This document shows positions 35,042 through 48,330 of a stretch of 64,000 nucleotides of DNA, piece after piece (the first letter of the stretch is position 1; the number at the start of each line of letters is the position of its first letter). The notes under the pieces were generated by a model. It was not told the DNA's origin. It searched no databases and was given only the letters and a program-made list of their open reading frames with translations. The DNA comes from Cryptomeria japonica (Eukaryota; Streptophyta; Pinopsida; Cupressales; Cupressaceae). Position numbers and translations under genes: made by a program. Where the stretch lies: NCBI RefSeq assembly GCF_030272615.1, contig NC_081410.1:188142119-188206118 (forward strand). Reading direction: 5' to 3'.

Positions 35042-35391
35042 CGTGATATTTCAAATCTATTGATTATGATAATGTTAAGAAATATTTTTTATTAATTTAT
35101 GTTCATGATGCTATTACATTAATTGAATTCTAAATTTTTATTTGTCGAATTAATTATTAAATAGAATTAAAAAATTTAATATTTATATTTATTTTTTATT
35201 TTAAATAATTTAATAATATCTTAAATTTGAATTTGAATTTTTAATATTTTAATTTATTTAAAAACCGTTTGATTTTGAACTGTGCAGGATTTATAAATAT
35301 AGATGACACTCAGTTTTTAGAGACCAATGCAAATATTGCAAGCTGGCAAAATGTGTACATTTTTGCTTTTGTCGCCACTCAATTTTTTTCA
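35042..35391 (+). repeat. 350-bp direct repeat, copy 2
   Basis: See 32865-33213. It ends directly at the CT microsatellite. Confidence 0.9.
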
Positions 35392-35394
35392 ATC

Positions 35395-35565
<171 letters not shown>

Positions 35566-35657
35566 CTCCTATATCTTTACCTTTCTATCTCCCCATCTCA
35601 CTCTCTCTCATTATCTCCTTTTTCCTATCTCTATTCATCGATATCCCTCTTACTCTC

Positions 35658-35993
35658 TATTAGAGTTATCTTGTATTAGCTAATAACTATTTATTTAATT
35701 ATTAGTCTATTAAACTCTACGCTTAAGCTAAACTTAGGCATTTAATAAATATTGTAGGTATTTAATAATTATTTGAATTATTAAATACATATTATCCTTT
35801 TAGGGTTTCTATTATCCTTTTATAAGGATTGTATTGTACTTGTTCATTCAATTGATTCCCTTTCTGAATGATAATTTTCTTCTTCAAAGCATTTATGCTT
35901 TTTTTTTTATGTGCCTCCATTCTTCTCTTATGACAGGTATTTGCATGCAGGTGTTCTTGGGATCTCCGAAGTTGTATTTACTCAACTTCTTCA
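35658..35993 (+). repeat. 5' LTR of the small element
   Basis: Starts TATTAGAG (the other LTR has TGTTAGAG, so TG has become TA here) and ends CTTCTTCA. Shares the CTCTACGCTTAAGCTAAAC and CTTTTATAAGGATTGTATT blocks with the 3' LTR; the latter could be its TATA region. Confidence 0.85.
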
Positions 35994-37686
35994 TGGTATT
36001 AGAGCCTACATCTGCTACTGCTTGTTCCTGATTTTTTCAGAAGATTTTTGGTGGAGGGTTTCAAGTTTTTTCAGAGTTTTTTATTGGATCTGGGGTAGTT
36101 GTTTTGTTTCTGATCATTTTGGGCTCAAACAGACCTCATCGTTGACCTCAGAATGCTCCAAAACCCCTATTTCCATATAAAATTTGTCAAATTTTGATAA
36201 ATTTGGGTTCTGAAATTTTTTCTTTGGTTTTGCCTTTTTTTTGGCATGAATTTCCAGAAATTCGTCAAAAAAAATCATTAAAAAAACAAAATTTAGAGCA
36301 GACTGGGAAAAAAAAGACCTCACTGTTGGCTTCCGAAGGGCGTTTCTAGTCATTTTGATATATAATTCGACCTATTTCGGTGACAAGAGCATTTGGGCCA
36401 TGATTTTTTCATTGGCACACTTTACGAGGCACAAAAATCCGTACAGTTGTATCTGCAAATGCGTCAAGTTTTTTTTAAACCCTTTTTATGCTCTAAAAGA
36501 GGGGTTTTTTCTTTTGGCCATAACATGGTCATACGGAGGCGCTTTTTCAAAAACCTTATATAGTTGGAAAGCTCTTTCCGAGTTCTCTTTAGATATGGAG
36601 GTTTGATCTTCTGTTTTTTCTTTTTTGATCATGTTTTTTTCTATCAAAGTCAAAATTTCCTTTTTGCACTCTGGGAGACATAACTTGAGCATCCGAACTC
36701 TGTTTTTCGAAAACTTTATATAGTTTGAAAGCTTGTTCTGTGCACTTTCCATCCATATGAGTTTTCTTTCCAGATTCTGCTCCAAGAATATTTTATTTAG
36801 TTTTTTGCTTTTCAGCACTCTGGTGGATATCTTGGTTGCTTCAGGTCTTGGGATCTCTTCTCTAAGTAGGATGTCTCGGTTTTGGTTCTTATTTCTATTT
36901 CCAGTCTTTTTATCATTGTAGCATTTCATTTATGCAAATGCACTGAGATAAAGTGCCATCATGCATTCATCTTGTGCCTTATTGTACATGCACTACTTAT
37001 AAAGTGCCATGGGGGGGTTGGTGTTTTCCTTTTGTTTTCCATCTACCTTTGTCACATGAGTGTTCCTTCCACGACATTAGCCTTATGATGTGTGTCAAGT
37101 GAGTGTTCCTTCCACGACACTATGTACATTCTCTGCACCTTTGATGTTCCTAGTTCTTCATCATGCAGTTCTTGTTGGCTGTTCTTTTCAGTGTACCTGT
37201 CCCTCTCCCTTTTCAGCATTATGGGGAGGTTTGTCCTATTGGTTCTAATGCTTCCTTAGTTCTATTGATCAACTCTTCAAGCTTTGGTGTCTCATGCCAT
37301 CTGTATCTTCGAGTTCATTTGTTTTCTTTTGTTTGCCATCTGATTTGAGTAGTGTCATTTGAAGGCACTCATGCAGATTACAGTCTTCTCTACCTGGTCA
37401 TGTTCTATTTCAGTGCAGGTTTTTCAGATTAGCAGTTACTCTTCGACAGTGTTTGCAGCTATTTCCTACTTTAGTGGTGTTCTTCTTGCTTTTCCATCTC
37501 TTTTTGGAGTAGAGTTTTTTCCCACGTGGTTTTCTCTATTTCTCTGGTTCATTGAGATTTGGTTGTGATTGGGTACCTCATCAGGTTTTGTTGTCGGGAC
37601 CCAAATTTGCCTTCATCATGTAGTTGCATTTTTCGCTTCATGCATTTAGTTTCTTAGCTACTCCCTAAGTTCATCTTAAGGGGGGG

Positions 37687-38034
37687 TGTTAGAGTTATCT
37701 TTTATTAGCTAATAAGTATTTATTTAATTATTAGTCTATTAAACTCTACGCTTAAGCTAAACTTAGGCATTTAATGAATATTGTAGTTATTTAATAATTA
37801 TTCTAATTATTAAATACACATTATCCCTTTAGGGTTTCTTTAGGGTTGCTATGATCCTTTTATAAGGATTGTATTTTACTTACTCATTCAATTGATTCCC
37901 TTTCTAAATGATAATTTTCTTCTTCGGAGCATTTATGTTTTTTTGCTTTATGTGCCTCCATTCTTCTCTTGTGACAGGTATTTGCATGCAAGTGTTCTTG
38001 GGATCTCTGAAGTTGTATTTCCTCAACTTCTCCA
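37687..38034 (+). repeat. 3' LTR of the small element
   Basis: Starts TGTTAGAG straight after the purine tract and ends CTTCTCCA before CTCTC. About 348 bp; it differs from the 5' LTR by scattered substitutions and an extra TTTAGGGTTGC-like insertion. Confidence 0.85.
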
Positions 38035-38039
38035 CTCTC

Positions 38040-39065
38040 CCCTATGGGACATCTTTTGCTTTCTATATATCTACATCTCTCTCTCACCTATTCTACCAAC
38101 ACTATTAGTAGGAACTTGGTGCACGACGTCCCTTGTTTTAAGTGAATAAATATTTATATTTATTATTAGAGAATATTTCAATTGGTTGAATATAATTGAT
38201 GAGAATGATGGTATGTAATATAGAAATCATTCGCCAAAGTTCAAAACCCTGAAGGCACATTTGAGCTAGATTCAACCCCATAATGAATTTGGTAGATTAG
38301 TTGTGTCCCTAAAGGCTAAGGTTTCTTCTTAGAAACATTAATCATCTCATGAAAAATAACATATATATAAATAATACAAATCACATTAAATAAATTTTTA
38401 AGAAATAAGTTTGTATATACTCTAAATTTGTTTTTTATGGGAACAAATGAGAACACACATATGTCAAGATCCAATCTATCAAATTCAATGTGGGGTCAAC
38501 TATGGATACGACTACTCTCCAAATAAAATGACATCGTGTATGATTTCCCATAGAACACAACATATTTTTGTAAAATTCTCAGCAGTTAAATCTTCATGAT
38601 CTGCATCCCCATTGTTGTAAAACCATAAAAAATCAGGCAAAAAACATTATGTTTTGCAATGAGTTTTTTTTCAGTTCCATTTTGTGTGGAGATTAGGTGC
38701 GACGCCTATAATTACCATGAGTATCAATTTTATAAAGAGAGAGATTTGAAATTATGAATTCAAGAGTTAGAGGAGCTTATTAATCAAACTAGTCCAAAGA
38801 AGTTTCTACTTAAAATTATCATTGTATATTATGTTATGATGAATCCCCAAGTTTCTACATAATGGCTAGTTGAATTGGAAGCAAGTCAAGGTAATTATAT
38901 GCTTGAGATAGTTCTCTCTAATTACTCCATCCAACATGGGTCTAAATGTTCCAATAGATGACAAATTAACACACAATATTTATAGTTACAAGGAACTCAC
39001 TATTGGTGATATAAACCTCAACAAGGTAGTTCATATTCCTAGATATTGCTAAATTCTATTATGTG
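38040..39065. other. AT-rich sequence with a dispersed-repeat fragment
   Basis: No open frame. 38700-38930 matches 31650-31890 (see there). Confidence 0.4.
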
Positions 39066-40106
39066 TGTAGACACTTAAAAGTGTCTCATTACTAACAACG
39101 CTAATTATTCATCCTTATTAATTAAATAATTCTTTAATTATTTAATTAATCTAATTTTTATTCTTCTAAACTAATTCAATCATCATCTTTCATCATTTCT
39201 AATTATTCAATTTCTCTTTAATCAGTAAATCATTCAACTTTCCTTTCTTAAATTAATTAATTAATTTTATTATTTGATAATTTCAAATTTAAAACTTTAA
39301 TTAAATAATCTTTATTATTTAATTAAACTCAATTTCTAGTTTCCCACAATTAAATAATTTCCTTAAGTTATTTAATTGTCTAACTCATTCTTTTCTAATT
39401 TAAATATTCAAAAATTAAAAATTCCCCAAACTCTAATTTCAAACTAATTTCATCTCGTGTGCATGTCATTTGATATTTTTGAAAATCAAATTTAAATTAT
39501 TAAAATGTGATTAAAGTTCAAATTCCTACAACACATGCTTAATATCCTAATTGCCACTCACCCTAAGTTCAACTGTCAATCACCTTTTTTGACTAATCAA
39601 TCAAATTAGTTAGCTAATTAGTTAACTCTGTTAACTCTCTCAATCACCTTTCTAACTATCAATCAATTTTTTCAAACAAACTCATCTAATCAGTTATCTC
39701 CTCAATCAATTTAGTTTAATGCTTCATCAATTTTGTCTCTCAACTAATCTCAACCATTGATCAATTCAATCTGCATATCAATCGCAACCGTTCAATTTTC
39801 TCTCCAAATTCTATAAATTCAACATCAATCCTTTATTTTCAACAATTGCAATCTTCAAATTCTTGTTGTCTTGATAAAGGTTAGCAGTCCAACTCTAGGA
39901 GCCAACACTCTTTAGGAAAGATAAGAGCAATGGAAGTGATTCACATCAGATCAATAGGGAGTTTTTAATTGTTTATTTCATAATTTATTGATTTGCATGT
40001 GTACTTTCATTGCTACATGTTTGAATTTGTTAATTGGATAAGGCTTTTGTGATTCCAATTTTAATTCTAATTGACTTGATTTTGTGATGATTCCGAGAAT
40101 ACAACA
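39066..40106 (+). repeat. LTR of a Ty3-type element
   Basis: Starts TGTAGACAC, with the hairpin AGACACTTAAAAGTGTCT at 39069-39086. Carries a probable TATA box CTATAAATT at 39811 and ends near ACAACA at 40106. Its start and TATA motif match the inverted LTR ending at 52253. The right edge is an estimate, since no certain primer site follows. Confidence 0.55.
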
Positions 40107-42300
40107 TTCGGTGAACTTGACATGAATCAAACATAATTTTTTATTTCAATTGCACTTTATTTTGCATGAGTAGTATATATTTTTGTGTTAATATCCAAGT
40201 TTTTGTATTCGACAAGGCAAAATTTCGCATTTGGGTAGTAGCATTTCGCATTCATTCAAACAAAATTTTGCATTCATGTATCGCTTGTTTTGCATTTTTT
40301 ATAGGTAAAATCTTGTAAAGTCTTAAGATTGGTCTCCTTAATTTGCATGTCGATTGTCATTTTTGGTTTATGATTTGGTCCAGAATTAAGAATTTTTTTA
40401 TTGAAAAGGGGCTAGATTTAGATTTAGAATGGTGCTAGCTAAATGGCTCAAGAAAATAAAGGTCAAGGTTGTAGGGTATCAACAAAGAGCATAACAAAAA
40501 CACCTCCAAAAATAATTTTAGAGAATCTTGCAAGGGGAGCAATCGAACAATGAGCTAGATGAACAAATTAGATATTTCCAATGCCAAAACTATGTTTTAG
40601 CTTACATATAGAAATATTAGATGATATTGGGAACATATTTAAGATATTAATATTGATTATGAAAAGAATTAAGTGACTTGCTTTGCAGATCTGATATACG
40701 AATTTCGGCAGTTGTGATTGTTTCACATTCATTCATTTAGTGCTTCGCATTCATGTAGTTTGTATTTTGCATTTGGTAGTCTCATGTGTCACATTCAACA
40801 TTTCTTTATTTTTCATTCATTGCTTTTGTTTTTCACATTCGACTATTTTGTTTAATTATTTCTATTTTGTGGTTTTTCTCTACGTTACTAATTTTTTGTC
40901 CATAGCATGTGGCAACTAGAGTGTAGCAGAGGTGATTTTGATCGGTCAAAGACAATATAACCAAACCTCAAACTACTAATCTTTTTCTTGTAGAGGTATA
41001 TTAGATAAGTGTCGGTGATTTTCCTAGATTAGCTTGCATTTGGTTTTGGTGCAATAAAATTTACCAGTGTTTTCTATGTCTAGAACACTAGGCTCATTTG
41101 TGTAACCCTATTAGTGGGTCTACCTCCAGAGAATCCCTTAAGGTTGGGTGAGAGGGAATGACCCAAGTGGTAACAAGATAAAGCCAAGCTACTTTCAAAC
41201 CACTGTAAAAAAATAAAATTGTGACGAGAATCATAAACAACAAATGCGGATGTGTCATACCAACATAAGTCTCTGTCAACATCTGTGTGATGTGTAAAAA
41301 CCTACAAGGGCTGGGAGACCTCTTAATTGATAAAAACATCACATGTATGACCACCTGAATGAATGCCCTTACTATGAACCAATTGTTTTAGTAGCCAAAA
41401 TCCATCTATTTGCTGGTGTAGGAGGTCGGACCTCTGAAGCCATCCCCCACTCTTGTAGTTCAAAGTAGAGATAGAAAATTCCTCTAGATCTCTGGCTCTT
41501 TGGGAATTCAAATTTTGGTATGCCTAAGAAGTGAGTGCCATGGTGGGGGAGCTAGTGCTACCAAAATTATAAGCTATCTGCTTTAAATAAGTGCGACTCA
41601 GATTTATTCATAGTGGGAACCCAACAAATATTGTCCTAGATAACCTAGGATTCATGCATGACTGTGCATGTTATTTCAGCCATATTGTCTTCTAAGTGTC
41701 TACAATTTTACACTTTACTTAAACATAGGAAACATTTCAACACTATCCAGAAAAACTAAAATCATAGCAAAAAAAATTAATTCAAATTTTCACATTGGAC
41801 CAGTTGAGGTTTTGCATTTGTACAATTACCATTTCGCATTCATCCTGCTAGGGTTTCACATTGGCTATGTCATAAATTTGCATCCGTCAGTCCAACATTT
41901 TGCATGTGTCTTGGAAAATATTAGGTACTCATTTAAATGATCATAAGGTTAATTACAAAAATTCATAGTGTTTCATTTCCTTTTCATGATCAAAAGTATG
42001 TTTAGAGTCTCTTAGGTCCCATAGGTTTTCATATCCCTAATAGTCCTCATTTTACATTTGCATTATCTCAGAATTAGGTTCAAACACTTATATAGAGATT
42101 CATTGGGAATTAAGAGACCTAATAGCCTCAATCAATTATCAATCAAGAATTGTGCCCTTGCTTATAAGTCTAGTATAGGGAGCCCTCAATCATAATCTCA
42201 ACCAAGTCAAAATAATCTCCAATAATCTTTGTTCTATGTCTCCAACTTATCCTTTGGTTTTTCCCTCATTAGCATCTGCATATTCATCCTAGAGGTCATA
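40107..42300 (+). other. Leader region between the LTR and gag, with an iterated TTYGCATT motif
   Basis: No convincing frame. Words such as TTTCGCATT, TTTTGCATT and TTCACATT are repeated in clusters at about 40210-40300, 40720-40850 and 41810-41910. Because the DNA lies between a Ty3 LTR and a Ty3 gag in the same orientation, it is probably this element's untranslated leader. Confidence 0.45.
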
Positions 42301-42338
42301 TCCAGTTCATTTAGAGGAGTCTCATAACATGTCTCAAG

Positions 42339-45300
42339 ATGGTGTTATCTGATGAAGGTATCTTCCTAAGTTTGCAATCTAATTTAGGACCCAACAATGA
42401 CTTGGAAGAAATCATCTCAAGTCTCAATAATCTTTCTTGGAGGTTGAAAAGAAACACACCCCAATACATAGGAATCACTTTTTTCCTAAATGATGAAATA
42501 AGAAAATCCCATCTAATTGAGGCCAAAGTTGCAAGAGAAATCATTCAACAAAGACTCAAGAGACTTAGGCTTTAACAACAACCCCCTCATGCTAATCCTT
42601 AGTAGAGTCTCTAGATTGCATATTTAGTCCATTGTCGACTTTAGGTTCTCGCATTTGGATTCTTATCTTGTCAAAGCCTATTTCAAATTCTTGTTGAGTC
42701 ATTGAGTTGCCTGAGGAGTCCTTATGATCGTCACTTAATCACAAAGAGTTAGGAGTCAAATGGATTTAAACAGTGACCCCACATTTAATCCCACAAGCAA
42801 CATGAAATTTTCATCTTATTCATGAGGACAAACCTAAAGGGGAGCAACTTTAATGAAAAACACAAACAAAATGCCCTCACTAGATGAAATTCAACATTAT
42901 TTGACGATTAAAGAGCTAGAGGTTGCCCAACAAGATCCACAAGTTCTCACAATCCTCAATGCTCTTTTAACTCATGACAGAGATAGATACCTCTTGTTAT
43001 TGTTGCAAAATAGAGCTAAACTACCACTTGAGTTTGATGTCACAACAATTCTACTTATAGGGATTACATTAAACCAGACCATGAATCAAGCATCAAGCTC
43101 ATCTAAAACACATGTTGTGTCCTATAGTTATACCCAAGGTACAAATCAATACACACAAGTAGCATCTAGCCAAGCCACTATAGCTTCAACTTGGCATGAC
43201 ATCCTCAAGCCCAAATGTTGCATCACAAATGTATGCTAGCATCTCTTTTCAAATAACTGCAAATATCTCAAACACTTTAGCTTAGAGTTTGACTAGTGCT
43301 TCTCAAATTTTACCACCGACAACTACCTCCCAACCTACAGTGTCAGTCTCCATAGGATCAACCTATAGAAATTAAAATTTGAATCAGGGATCCACCAACC
43401 CATTCGAATCAACTTAGCCTAATGTCAGTACACACTTTGCTTATTTTTCTATGTTGGGTGGGGAAAATAATGCACAACTTTACAATCATTCAACATTTCA
43501 ACAACCTGTGATGTATACAAACACTAATCCATTTGTTGAAAACACCTATACGTCAAACGTGCTATTGAACCAAACAAACATTCTTTCTCAACAAGTCCAA
43601 AACTTGTAGAAACAAATGACTAATCCTCATACTAGAAATGAGAAGAAGAGGTACAGTATGGAATATCTCCATCCATGCCCATTTGATCACAAATTATATA
43701 TTTCACCAATCTTGCCAAATTTTAAAACTCCAAAATTTGAGAAGTACATGGGAAAAGGTGGCCCGAGAGATCATATCAGAGAGTTCTATATAGCCTGCAT
43801 AGAAGTGGCAGATGAAGATACATATTTGATGCATCTATTTCCTAAAAGTCTTAGTGGTCAGGCCCTAGAAGGGTTTTCACATTTACCCTTGATGATAAGC
43901 TCATGGGGAGAGTTGGCTAACAATTCATCACAAACTCCTCGCATAATATAGGCAATCTTATCACACTGGTGGACTTGTGTGCTACAAAACAGAGGAAAAG
44001 TGAATCTTTTGCCTCTTTTCTACAATGTTGGCATTCCCTTGCTCAAAGATGTCCTATCATATTCCAAAGAAAGAGTTGTTGGAAATATAACAAGGATATT
44101 GAGAAGGTTGTTGATGATTATGGACATAACTGATTAAAGATGTTTTACTATCTTGATATTATTATTTTGTCATTGATGTCAAGAAATTAATTTTCTAATT
44201 CAGTATGATGTTGCCATATCTTAAGAAATATGATATGAAGATTATAAAGAAGTCGGGAAAGACATAGGAAAGAATATGATGAATAAAGGGATAAGTTATT
44301 CAATGGGCAACTCTATCGAGTCAGACAATGATGAGATCTTGATGTTTTAGATTGTTTGAACATCATACATATGTTGTAAAATGTAAAGGTTAATACTACA
44401 CTATGTTATTAGCCAAAGAACCTAGTCGGTAAACCCCAAGGAACCTAGTCGGTAAACCCTAAGGTTATCGCAGTCGGTTAATGAAGACAAAATGTCTACC
44501 GAGTAAAGTTTAGTATTCACCGAGTTGTAACCAAGCTATAACAGAATGCATTAAATGTTTACATGTGATATTTAATGAAAGAAGCTGATGAGCTGGAGTG
44601 GATCAATGATTGGCAAGCCATGGAAGAAGTTTGTTAACAAATCTAAGGCAATGGAAAGTCGACAAGAAGATCTACAGCTCAGATTCAACCGCATTACCCT
44701 AACACAAGTTCCAAGATGATTGTGCAAGTTCCGAGGTAGGGTAAAACGTTTTTCAGATCGTAAGATACAATGAACCTAGACAAGATTGAAGATCTGATGG
44801 CTATGATTGATCATGGGAAATGTGATCAAGGAGATTAAGCGGTTAGATGATTGTTTATAAATAAGGAATTGTTGATAAATAGTGAATGCGGGAAAGTGTA
44901 TGCACAGGGATGCTACATAGTGATCACTGAGCACAGAAGATTGAAGACCTGTTGGAATAACAGAGTATTGATGCCCAGCAGATAGACAAGAATAGTTCTA
45001 TGTCTAGATTGTGTTGAATAAATAAGAATCTGCTTTAGCATTTTAGATGTAAAGTTGCAAATAGATTGTATTACTGTTAGCTTGTGGAAGTAACAGGAAA
45101 TCTCTTAACCGAGTGGACTTAATAGTCTTATAAGTAAATCCTCTAACAAGGTGGCATTCTAAATGAGTGTTTGAAATCCTTTGACAAGGTCACTTCTAAC
45201 AAAGTGAAGATCCTAACAGATTTGAGGGAAATCCCTTAACTGGGTCACATCTAGCAATGTGTTTTGTAATCTTTAACAGGATTGGTTTTTAACCGAGCAT

Positions 45301-45830
45301 ACTCTAGAAGAGTATATTTCTTAGTGGGTCTGAAATGCCACAATGGTTTTTCCCTATTTGGGTTTCCACATTAAATTTGGTGTTATGAGGTTTATATTGT
45401 TCATATGCTTTTGAGTTTGCATGTTTGATAGTTTTTATTCTATGACTGATATATGTTACCGAGGTTGAATCTGATGTTTTCATTGATGATTAAAGTTTGT
45501 ATGATTCACCCCCCCCCCCTCTCATCTTGTTGGCTATTGGGTCTGTACTTACATCCAGTATCAGAACTATCAAGAGCAAGTAGGCATACTCACCAAGAAT
45601 ATCATTCCTCAAATCAAGTACCCATTACAAATGTAATGTCTTAGTTTATTCCACCAGGTTATAGAGAAAGGGCTGAAATGTGAAAAGGATCTCATTGAAC
45701 AAGGTATTCTAAAGAATAACAAGGAGGGTAGCAATAGCAATGAGAGATCTAAATTTGGGTCAAAGAACAAAAATGTGACAAGTGATGGAGTTGTTGACAT
45801 TAGAGTGGTAAATAGAGCTTAACCAATGGA
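42339..45830 (+). pseudogene. Ty3 gag remnant split by an inserted LTR
   Basis: Frames at 42339-42575, 42853-43239 and 43616-44076 and a C-terminal piece at about 45650-45830 add up to a plant Ty3 gag. The best block, near 43670-43950, contains FDHKLY, PKFEKYMGKGGPRDHIREFY and LFPKSLSGQALEGFSHLP, typical of the Retrotrans_gag domain. After a frameshift it continues with LCATKQRKSESFASF. At 44077 it is cut by a Sirevirus-like LTR. Beyond that insertion, KGLKCEKDLIEQGIL and a DGVVD motif resume. Several stops and frameshifts make it non-functional. Protease and polymerase are not found. Confidence 0.7.
44077..45553 (+). repeat. Sirevirus/Copia-like LTR (1477 bp) inserted in the gag remnant
   Basis: Starts TGTTGG and ends CTTACA, followed by a degenerate primer site at 45555-45567 (CCAGTATCAGAAC). 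Contains a TTGTCATTGATGTCAAG block, the GGTTTTTCCCTATTTGGG-type block near 45350 and a C9 tract before CTCTC. Because the primer site is present, this is a truncated 5' end rather than a solo LTR. Confidence 0.7.
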
Positions 45831-45874
45831 TCCTTTTTAAGGGCCTGCCAACCCTTTTACTCAAAACAAGAATT

Positions 45875-46174
45875 TGTTGCAAGACAACAACATAGTATCC
45901 TTCCTATATTGTTTAGGATTTCCTAAATGCATGTTTAGGAAATATTTTATTATTTCGCCTACCTACCCTTGTTTCTCATTGAGCCACATGTCATGATTGT
46001 ATGCTCACATATCCATATGGCCTTGCCTTTATAAGAAGGCTCATCTTCATTGTATTGTTTAGATCAAGTTGATCATATTTGGTATCTTGATGAGAATACA
46101 GTTTGTTCTTATTAATATTTTCTGTCTTCTTTGTGTTATTCATTAAGCTCTTGACCTTGGTTATTTTGACAACA
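45875..46174 (+). repeat. 5' LTR of a Copia element (300 bp)
   Basis: Starts TGTTGCAAGAC and ends TGACAACA directly before a tRNA-Met-type primer site. A TTTATAAGAAGGCTC box at about 46027 is a likely promoter. No second LTR was found in the window. Confidence 0.7.
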
Positions 46175-46187
46175 TGGTATCAAAGCC
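46175..46187 (+). other. Primer binding site TGGTATCAAAGCC
   Basis: One mismatch from the tRNA-Met site TGGTATCAGAGCC, abutting the LTR end at 46174. Confidence 0.85.
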
Positions 46188-48330
46188 ATTGGGGATTCAT
46201 TGAGTAGTCTTTTTGGAGAGATCTTGGAGCATTCATTTTTTGGATCTAGGAACCAGTGCATTTTAGGAGCATCCTACGTCAATTTTAACCTTGCCATTGA
46301 GTCCAGGAGGCCATTTCCATGAATTTTTCAAGTATAAATTTCTTATTTTTGGTGAAAGTGTATTTCGAGGTAACAGAAAAAAATTTGTCCCTATTTGGTT
46401 GTATGATATGATTTTTTACAAAATAATATCTAATAAATATATATATATATATATATATATTCTTTATATTTTTTGTGAATATTTTTATTTCCATATTTTT
46501 TGAAAAAAATCGCAGTTTCTATCATAATGTACTATAAAAGTTTTATTATTAGAAAGAAATTAACTTTTTTTTTTTTTTTTTTTTTTTGTGGGGGGGGGGG
46601 GGTTTCCTATCCCCACCCCCGTACTTTTTCCTGTGCATTTGGCAGGGCCCATCATACCACTCTACGACCACCTACACCCCTTTCTAACACCCATGATATT
46701 TTCCTCAGTCGCTGCTATGTGCACCTCCTCCCACCCGCTATCATCTCCTTTTTGAAAGGCACCAAACTTCCCAGCAATGACCACCACCAAGCCCTTTTGC
46801 ACATTTCCCAGCTTCCCCTCTGCACCCATCTTGTCCTTTCTCCACCTAAGAGCCTTCTCCACCATTCTGTGTACTTCTCCCAACACTACATCTCAACCTC
46901 CTGTCTACACTGCCTTTTTTGGTGGCCTCCCAACTGCCACCACTCCCGTCCTCCACCTTCGAAGCAACACAGCCACTGGTGCCACCACAACTTCCTCTAT
47001 CACACGGCCTATGTTAATTTTCCCATGCAACTACCAGTAAGCGACATGCAAAAGGTATTTATTTGTCCATGTTGTCTATGCAGTCACATAAGCAACAAAC
47101 ACATTCACACTCCTTATTCGCCCACGCGGACAGTTATTTGACTAGCAGTTGCATGTGGCATTATTTTATTGGATCGTACAATGCCCAGTTGGCACCCATC
47201 ATAGCTAATCATACACACAGTCACTTTCTCATTCAACCACTACATAACTTGTCCATATCATCTAGTCAACCATCATGCCATCATTTTGTATGATTTGTAC
47301 AATGCCACACAACATTTGTTGTATGACATGTCATTGTTTGTACACACTGATGTTAGCATTCATACATCCACATAGGAGGTGAAGTTGTCCATGAAATCCA
47401 TACGATGGTCAAATTTAAGCTTGTGAAATGTTTTTGATTAAGGTGAATGAGTTTTACAAGGACCCAAAACACAAAAGTTTTACAATATCTAGAAAATAAG
47501 CATTTTAAAGTCCATAACCAACAAAAAAAGCTAAATAAACTTGGGCCAAGCCCACAAAATAACCTTAAAAAAAAAAAAATTAAGACCAGAAGAAACAGAG
47601 TCCTACTAATAAGAATGCACCAAATTTTCATTCTTCTGAATAATTTGGATTCTCATGAAATGTTGACATCAACATTGTTTCATCATATTTTTTGAAAAAA
47701 ATTGACCCCTCTCTAATGAGCTTTTTTATTTTGCAATCCAACAACAAAGGCTCATATCTCAGTCATTTTGAGGCCTTTTTCAGTGCAATTTTTTTTATTT
47801 AGGCTAATTTTTCATGCTCTCCATAGTGGTGTGGTTAGTTTCTAATTTTAGTGGACATATTTTAGAGAATTTCCAGTTTATCATAATTTTTCTTGTCCAA
47901 TCCTCAATTTTACAACTTCTTAGGCTCTCTTCAAGCTCATACGATCTCCTTTTTAGGTGTTGTTCCTTTTTAAAGTGAATAATTTTTTGTGTACTTTCAT
48001 GTGGTGCTATTAGTTTTTCACCATTTTGAGTAGAAATTGTACTTTCAATATTTGACCTATTTGGTACTTGTAATTTTCTTGGATTTCATTTTAGATCTCT
48101 TGCATTTTTTGTTTAAGACTTGTTTAGCCTATTTGAGGTGGTTATAATCTTGAAATCAGAAGCTCACTTTGCCCCTATTTGCAAGTGCCCCATTGTACAC
48201 GCACTAAGTATAAAGTGTCAAATCATCATTTATTTATTTATTTATTTGGGGGGGAGGGGTGGAGATGGGGTTTTTTGATTGAGTGAATTTAGGGGGGTGT
48301 CTTGTGTGATTGTACCTCTCTTTATCTTGT
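46188..48330 (+). other. Leader of the Copia element, with homopolymer runs
   Basis: About 2.1 kb without a believable gene. Contains a (TA)n run near 46440-46460 and a T24 run followed by a G12 run at 46565-46602. A TTTTGTTGCTACAG acceptor-like site near 48340-48353 precedes the gag homology. The frame at 46500-47141 is Pro/His/Ser-rich low-complexity translation and is not called. Confidence 0.45.

Larger units (their letters stand above)
35658..38034 (+). mobile_element. Small non-coding LTR retrotransposon (2.4 kb)
   Basis: LTRs at 35658-35993 and 37687-38034, primer site TGGTATTAGAGCC at 35994-36006, purine tract AAGGGGGG up to 37686, and CTCTC on both sides (35653-35657 and 38035-38039). 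The 1.7-kb internal region encodes no gag or pol. LTR length and structure resemble a terminal-repeat element lacking genes, mobilised in trans by a partner. The target duplication is low-complexity, so it adds less support than the paired LTRs do. Confidence 0.85.

Noticed and set aside
32865-35391. The 349-bp direct repeats as a complete LTR element
   Set aside because: No primer site, purine tract or matching target duplication, so kept only as a direct repeat.
46500-47141. 213-codon plus-strand frame rich in Pro, His and Ser
   Set aside because: Runs through T24 and G12 homopolymers, has low-complexity composition and no domain, and lies in an element leader.
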